Source of the DNA: an uncultured Oscillospiraceae bacterium | Lineage (GTDB): Bacteria > Bacillota > Clostridia > Oscillospirales > Acutalibacteraceae | NCBI GenBank assembly: GCA_902490735.1 | Contig: CABUFC010000001.1 | Span: 310,001 to 374,000, forward strand | DNA length: 64,000 nt | Reading direction: 5' to 3' | Shown here: positions 60,460-64,000 of the stretch, in pieces | Layout: every line of letters begins with the position of its first letter | How positions within the stretch are numbered: position 1 is the stretch's first letter | Made by a program: the position numbers and the translations under genes | The notes under the pieces: generated by a model | Told to the model about the DNA's origin: nothing | The model's database searches: none | Seen by the model: only the letters and a program-made list of their open reading frames with translations

Positions 60460-60825
60460 TTAATGTATAAAATAATCGCTGGTCCACCCGGAATTATTAT
60501 TTACATTGTTTCCGCTGCCGGAACCGGATGTTGTATGGCTACTATTATTGCCGGTTGAAGAAGTAACATTAGAACTAGTTGGAGAAGATACCTCAACACT
60601 TATTACAAATTCTTCATCGCCATCTTTAATTACAGCAGAATTGTCTGATGTGCCATTATTAATATTTGAATTAACAGATGAACTTCCATCTTTGTGATCG
60701 GTCGCCGACACGGCATCACTGTTAATTTCGGTTCTGCTGTTAATTGATCCGCCAGTTGATTTGCAAGCGCAAAAAAGCAATGACACAACAACAAAAAAAC
60801 CGCAAATTAAAAAAATCGGTTTCAT
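60460..60825 (-). CDS. Small Ser/Asn/Thr-rich lipoprotein
   Basis: This 121-aa protein has a lipoprotein signal peptide (residues 1-20) ending LLFCAC, so Cys21 is the probable lipidated residue. The mature part is low-complexity, with many Ser, Asn, Gly and Thr residues, ending GWTSDYFIH; it looks like a disordered surface linker. It belongs to no family I recognise. It begins three bases after the stop of a 35-aa acidic peptide and should be made with it. Confidence 0.7.
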   Translation of the reverse strand: MKPIFLICGFFVVVSLLFCACKSTGGSINSRTEINSDAVSATDHKDGSSSVNSNINNGTSDNSAVIKDGDEEFVISVEVSSPTSSNVTSSTGNNSSHTTSGSGSGNNVNNNSGWTSDYFIH

Positions 60826-60828
60826 AAA

Positions 60829-60936
60829 TTATTCAACTTCGATATCTACTTCGCTGCCCTTGTCAACAAAATCTTCCATAATTTCGGTCTCAAACTTTTC
60901 AACCAGGTCTACTTCAGGTGCTACATAATTTTTCAT
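60829..60936 (-). CDS. Short acidic peptide (35 aa), putative peptide precursor or leader
   Basis: An ATG follows a perfect GGGAGG ribosome binding site with a spacing of eight bases and a consensus-like promoter. The peptide begins MKNYVAPEVDLVEKFETEIM and continues EDFVDKGSEVDIEVE. It is strongly acidic and has no membrane segment. The M-K-x-Y-x-x-P-E-V/I-x-hydrophobic opening resembles small precursor-like peptides common in gut Clostridia, but there are no Cys residues and no modification enzyme nearby. It is cotranscribed with the lipoprotein gene, three bases downstream. Function unknown. Confidence 0.72.
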   Translation of the reverse strand: MKNYVAPEVDLVEKFETEIMEDFVDKGSEVDIEVE

Positions 60937-60974
60937 TATAATATCCTCCCTAAAAAAAATCTAAACCTAAGAAT

Positions 60975-61002
60975 ATTATACATATATTTTTGTCTTTGTC
61001 AA
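60975..61002 (-). promoter_or_regulatory. Promoter of the peptide-lipoprotein pair
   Basis: On the minus strand TTGACA (60997-61002), 16 bases and TATAAT (60975-60980) match both consensus hexamers. Confidence 0.8.
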
Positions 61003-61047
61003 GTGTTTTTTATCAATAATTATTTTTCCAATATTTGAAAATATTGA

Positions 61048-61076
61048 TTGAAAAAATTGCCATCATGTTTTATAAT
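61048..61076 (+). promoter_or_regulatory. Promoter of the aminotransferase gene
   Basis: TTGAAA (61048-61053), a 17-base spacer and TATAAT (61071-61076) lie 27 bases before the ATG. Confidence 0.7.
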
Positions 61077-61103
61077 AATTGTTATATTGAATGGAGCAAA
61101 ACT

Positions 61104-62366
61104 ATGAATTATCAAAACCTTTCAAAAAACGAATTAACTCGTCTGCACAAAAAACTCATAAGTGAATATAACGCGATATGCGATAAAAAACTATCGCTTG
61201 ATATGTCACGCGGCAAGCCCAGTTTTGCACAAGTAAAAATAAGCGACGACTTTTTTTCACTTGTAGGTAAAAAGGCCGGGTTTAAGACTCTTAACGGTGT
61301 TGACTGCCGTAACTACGGCCTGCTTGACGGAATTCCCGAACTTAAAAAGCTCTTTTCTGAGATGCTTTCAGTCAGCGAAAATAATGTTATTGTCGGCGGT
61401 AATTCTTCACTTAATATGATGTATGATGTAATATCTCAAGGTATGACTACCGGTTTTGGCGAAAAGCCTTGGCTGTTACAAGATGAAATCATCTTTTTGT
61501 GCCCTTCTCCCGGATATGATCGCCATTTTGCAATTTGCGAGCATTTTGGAATTAAAATGATTCCAATCAAAAATTTAAGCACCGGTCCCGATATGGACGA
61601 GATTGAAAAATATATGTCTGATAAAAGGGTGAAAGGCATTTGGTGCGTACCGAAATTTTCAAATCCGGAAGGTATCACATATTCGGACGAAACGGTAAAA
61701 AGATTTGCTCGTTTAAAACCTGCTGCAAATGATTTTAGAATATTTTGGGACAATGCGTACGCTGTTCACTGCATTGATGAGGACTATGATTTAGTAAATA
61801 TATTTGAAGAATGCAAAAAGGCGGAAACTAAAAATCTTGTCATTGAATTTACTTCAACTTCAAAGATCACCTTCCCCGGCGGCGGTGTGGCAGCTTTAAT
61901 CGCAGATGATGAAGATATTGAAAGAATTAAAAACAGAATGCAATATCAAACCATAGGCCCGGATAAATTAAATCAGCTTCGTCATGCAAGGATGTTCCCT
62001 ACTTTAAGCGCATTAAAAGAACATATGAAAAAGCATTCGGCTATATTAAAACCTAAATTTGAAATAGTTCTCAATGCTTTTAGATCGGAACTTAACGACA
62101 TTGCAACCTGGACAGAGCCTAAAGGCGGGTATTTTATCAGTCTTACAGTTATGGACGGAACAGCAAAAAAGATCCATAAGCTTTGTTTAAATGCAGGACT
62201 TATAATCACCGAAGCCGGAGCAACATTTCCATATCATGCTGATCCAAACGATAACAATTTGAGAATTGCTCCCAGTTTTCCGCCCGAAAGCGAACTTAAA
62301 ATGGCATCAAAAATTTTGTGTCTTGCCGTAAAACTTGCGGCCATTGAAAAACTTCTTGACATATAA
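61104..62366 (+). CDS. PLP-dependent aminotransferase, MocR-like aspartate aminotransferase family
   Basis: This 420-aa class I/II enzyme belongs to the group Pfam calls Aminotran_MocR (PF12897). Landmarks are KLSLDMSRGKPSFAQ, a small-residue VVGGNSSLNMMYD-like turn, WDNAYAVH with the Asp that contacts the cofactor nitrogen, and the PLP lysine in TSTSKITFPGGG. C-terminal Arg for substrate carboxylate lies in NNLRIAPSFP. It lacks the N-terminal regulator domain of true MocR proteins. I set the start at 61104 after GGAG; the upstream extension carries the promoter. Confidence 0.9.
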   Translation: MNYQNLSKNELTRLHKKLISEYNAICDKKLSLDMSRGKPSFAQVKISDDFFSLVGKKAGFKTLNGVDCRNYGLLDGIPELKKLFSEMLSVSENNVIVGGNSSLNMMYDVISQGMTTGFGEKPWLLQDEIIFLCPSPGYDRHFAICEHFGIKMIPIKNLSTGPDMDEIEKYMSDKRVKGIWCVPKFSNPEGITYSDETVKRFARLKPAANDFRIFWDNAYAVHCIDEDYDLVNIFEECKKAETKNLVIEFTSTSKITFPGGGVAALIADDEDIERIKNRMQYQTIGPDKLNQLRHARMFPTLSALKEHMKKHSAILKPKFEIVLNAFRSELNDIATWTEPKGGYFISLTVMDGTAKKIHKLCLNAGLIITEAGATFPYHADPNDNNLRIAPSFPPESELKMASKILCLAVKLAAIEKLLDI

Positions 62367-62372
62367 TTTTTG

Positions 62373-62401
62373 TTGACTTTAATTATAAAAGAAATTATAA
62401 T
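62373..62401 (+). promoter_or_regulatory. Promoter of secD-secF
   Basis: TTGACT (62373-62378), 17 bases and TATAAT (62396-62401) precede the GTG start of secD by about 45 bases. Confidence 0.8.
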
Positions 62402-62446
62402 ATAGAATATATTGCCAATATATATTCTTATTTTGGAGGTTACAAA

Positions 62447-63835
62447 GTGAAAAGCAAGCGTTCCAGAAGAGTAGGCAAACCGGTATTTTTTATAATTTTT
62501 ATACTTATTTTATTGCTTACTTATGTTACATTTTTTGGAGTCAGCAACTATTATGGTGACACAAAAAACGTTTATATTAAAAGCGTTAATGACATCCGTT
62601 GGGGAATTGATATCCGCGGCGGTGTAGAAGCTATTTACAAGCCGGACATTGCAGATACCGAAATAACTTCAAGTAACATGGATTCGGCCAAGCAAATTAT
62701 AGAAACGCGTCTTGTAAGCAAAAATATAAGCGACTATGAAGTATATGTTGATAACAGCAATCATCAAGTTATTGTACGTTTCCCTTGGCAATCGGACGAA
62801 GCGGATTTTAATCCTACTACCGCAGTAAAAGAGCTTGGTGAAACTGCAGTTTTAAGCTTTTGCGAAGGTTCTGAGAACAACAAAACCGTACTTCTTAAAG
62901 GCTCGGAAGATATTGCTTCAGCCGAACCCGGATATACTCAGGAAAACGGATATGTTGTTCAGCTTAAGCTTACAAGCTCGGGCACAAGCAAATTTGCCGC
63001 GGCAACCGAAAGGCTTAAAGGAAACGTAATATCCATTTGGATGGACGATACAATGCTTTCCGCGCCTACAGTTAACGATGTGATAACTTCCGGCGAAGCA
63101 ATTATTTCCGGTTCTTTTACATCGGATGAAGTAAAAGAACTGTCAGATAAAATCAACGCCGGCAGCCTGCCGTTCTCGCTTACGGTTGACGATTCAAAAC
63201 TTCAAATTATAAGTCCGACACTCGGCAGCGAAGCCTTAACCGTTATGGTTTACGCCGGTATAATCGCGTTTATAATTATTGCTGTCATCATAATTTTAAA
63301 ATACAGAGTTCCCGGATTTGTTGCAGTCGTTGCTTTGCTTGGACAAATTGTCGGCATTTTAGCTGTAGTTTCAGGATTTTTCCCAAATGCAAGCGGCATG
63401 ACAATGACTATACCAGGAATTGCCGGTATTATTCTTTCAATTGGTATGGGTATTGACGCAAACGTTATTGCGGCAGAACGCATTCGTGAAGAATTTAAAA
63501 AAGGCAAAACAATTGATGGTGCTATTGACGCAGGTTTCCAAAACAGTTTCAGCGCTGTTCTTGACGGAAATATGACGGTTTTAATTGTAGCCTGTGTTTT
63601 GATGGGCGCGTTTGGTTCGCCTGATAATATATTGGCAAAGATATTCAGCGTGGTTATGTTTATGTTTGGATCATCTGTAACCGGTATTATTTATTCGTTT
63701 GGTTTTACCCTGCTTTTAGGTGTTATCTTCACATTAATAATGGGTGTATTCGCATCAAAGTTAATGCTAAAGAGCATTTCGCGCTATCGCCTGTTGCGTA
63801 AACCTTGGCTGTACGGAGGAAAGAATAATGCTTAA
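62447..63835 (+). CDS. secD: Protein translocase subunit SecD
   Basis: This 462-aa protein helps draw secreted proteins through SecYEG using the proton-motive force. It has an N-terminal helix (about 12-30), a periplasmic-type P1 domain with IDIRGGVEAIY, and five C-terminal helices with the conserved GMGIDANVIAAERIREE. The start is GTG after a strong GGAGGT. It overlaps secF by eight bases. Length is typical of clostridial SecD. Confidence 0.97.
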   Translation: MKSKRSRRVGKPVFFIIFILILLLTYVTFFGVSNYYGDTKNVYIKSVNDIRWGIDIRGGVEAIYKPDIADTEITSSNMDSAKQIIETRLVSKNISDYEVYVDNSNHQVIVRFPWQSDEADFNPTTAVKELGETAVLSFCEGSENNKTVLLKGSEDIASAEPGYTQENGYVVQLKLTSSGTSKFAAATERLKGNVISIWMDDTMLSAPTVNDVITSGEAIISGSFTSDEVKELSDKINAGSLPFSLTVDDSKLQIISPTLGSEALTVMVYAGIIAFIIIAVIIILKYRVPGFVAVVALLGQIVGILAVVSGFFPNASGMTMTIPGIAGIILSIGMGIDANVIAAERIREEFKKGKTIDGAIDAGFQNSFSAVLDGNMTVLIVACVLMGAFGSPDNILAKIFSVVMFMFGSSVTGIIYSFGFTLLLGVIFTLIMGVFASKLMLKSISRYRLLRKPWLYGGKNNA

Positions 63836-64000
63836 AAAATCAATTGACTTTTTTAAAGTTTCCAAGATTTCTTTAATAATATATATTGCTATTTTTCTTG
63901 TCGGTATTATTTTGTTCGCTATTTTTGGAGTTGATATGGACATTAACTTCAGCGGCGGTACAAGATTTACCTATACATACTCGGGCGATATTGATGTTAA
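63828..64000 (+). CDS. secF: Protein translocase subunit SecF (N-terminal part)
   Basis: Only about 57 codons lie in the window. They start with ATG after GGAGGA and encode a basic N-terminus, one transmembrane helix (IIYIAIFLVGIILFAIFG) and DINFSGGTRF, the D1-type SecF motif. The overlap with secD is the usual arrangement. Confidence 0.95.
   Translation, partial: MLKKSIDFFKVSKISLIIYIAIFLVGIILFAIFGVDMDINFSGGTRFTYTYSGDIDV

Noticed and set aside
61035..61103. Upstream extension of the aminotransferase reading frame
   Set aside because: These codons cover the -35 and -10 elements and lack a ribosome binding site, while ATG 61104 has GGAG at correct spacing.

Overview
The window is AT-rich (roughly one third G+C by eye) chromosomal DNA from an endospore-forming, low-GC Firmicute, most likely an anaerobic member of the Clostridia. 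The main evidence is a set of sporulation genes: spoVM, a YlmC/YmxH-type gene, spoIVB, spo0A, yunB, spoIVA, a SipL-like SPOCS/LysM gene, spoIIM and bofA. AddAB, a PrkC kinase with PASTA domains and a CdaR/PucR-type regulator fit the same group. I cannot name a species.

Layout. 1-4.15 kb (+): end of a PP2C phosphatase gene, prkC, rsgA, thiN, a 47-aa membrane peptide and a 27-aa SpoVM homologue; this is the B. subtilis order but without rpe. 4.15-8.7 kb (-): a phosphoesterase, a membrane protein, a G+C-richer patch holding TfoX, DUF5071 and two broken genes, then rlmD and a small secreted protein. 8.8-17 kb (+): a glycosyltransferase, an ispD-type gene reduced to its two ends, and addB-addA. 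17-21 kb (+): a PRC-barrel gene, spoIVB, a phosphoglycerol-transferase-like gene and spo0A with an upstream 0A box. 21-27.8 kb (-): a Xer-type recombinase, a MacA/MacB-like adaptor and permease without an ATPase, ligA, yunB and a cytidylate-kinase-like gene. 27.8-36.8 kb (+): a DeoR-regulated catabolic operon made of a SorE-like sugar-phosphate dehydrogenase, a lipoate-dependent 2-oxo-acid dehydrogenase complex (E2, E3 and a fused E1 alpha/beta), lipoate ligase and a transaldolase. 36.8-42.3 kb (-): spoIVA, a SipL-like gene and a broken glycoside hydrolase with carbohydrate-binding modules. 42.5-49.4 kb (-): vanZ-like, ctp, two M23 hydrolase activators, ftsX, ftsE and a CdaR/PucR regulator. 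49.6-49.8 kb (+): two tRNA-Ser genes. 49.9-60.9 kb (-): a xerD split by a frameshift, spoIIM, proC, bofA, a WYL regulator, an RNase M5-like gene, holA, comEC, a HIT gene, alaS, a lipoprotein and a 35-aa acidic peptide. 61-64 kb (+): an aminotransferase, secD and the start of secF.

How the genes work together. Several sporulation genes encode known partners: SpoVM anchors SpoIVA on the forespore, SipL binds SpoIVA in C. difficile, and SpoIVB relieves the block that BofA imposes on SigK processing. FtsEX with the M23 proteins forms a cell-wall hydrolase module. The DeoR operon is the best candidate for an undescribed pathway, because its gene combination suggests oxidation of a sugar phosphate followed by thiamine- and lipoate-dependent cleavage to an acyl-CoA. 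Decay is visible at five places: an rSAM fragment, an HTH gene, ispD, the glycoside hydrolase and xerD. No CRISPR array, insertion sequence, rRNA or intact prophage was seen, and no gene-free stretch exceeds about 200 bases.
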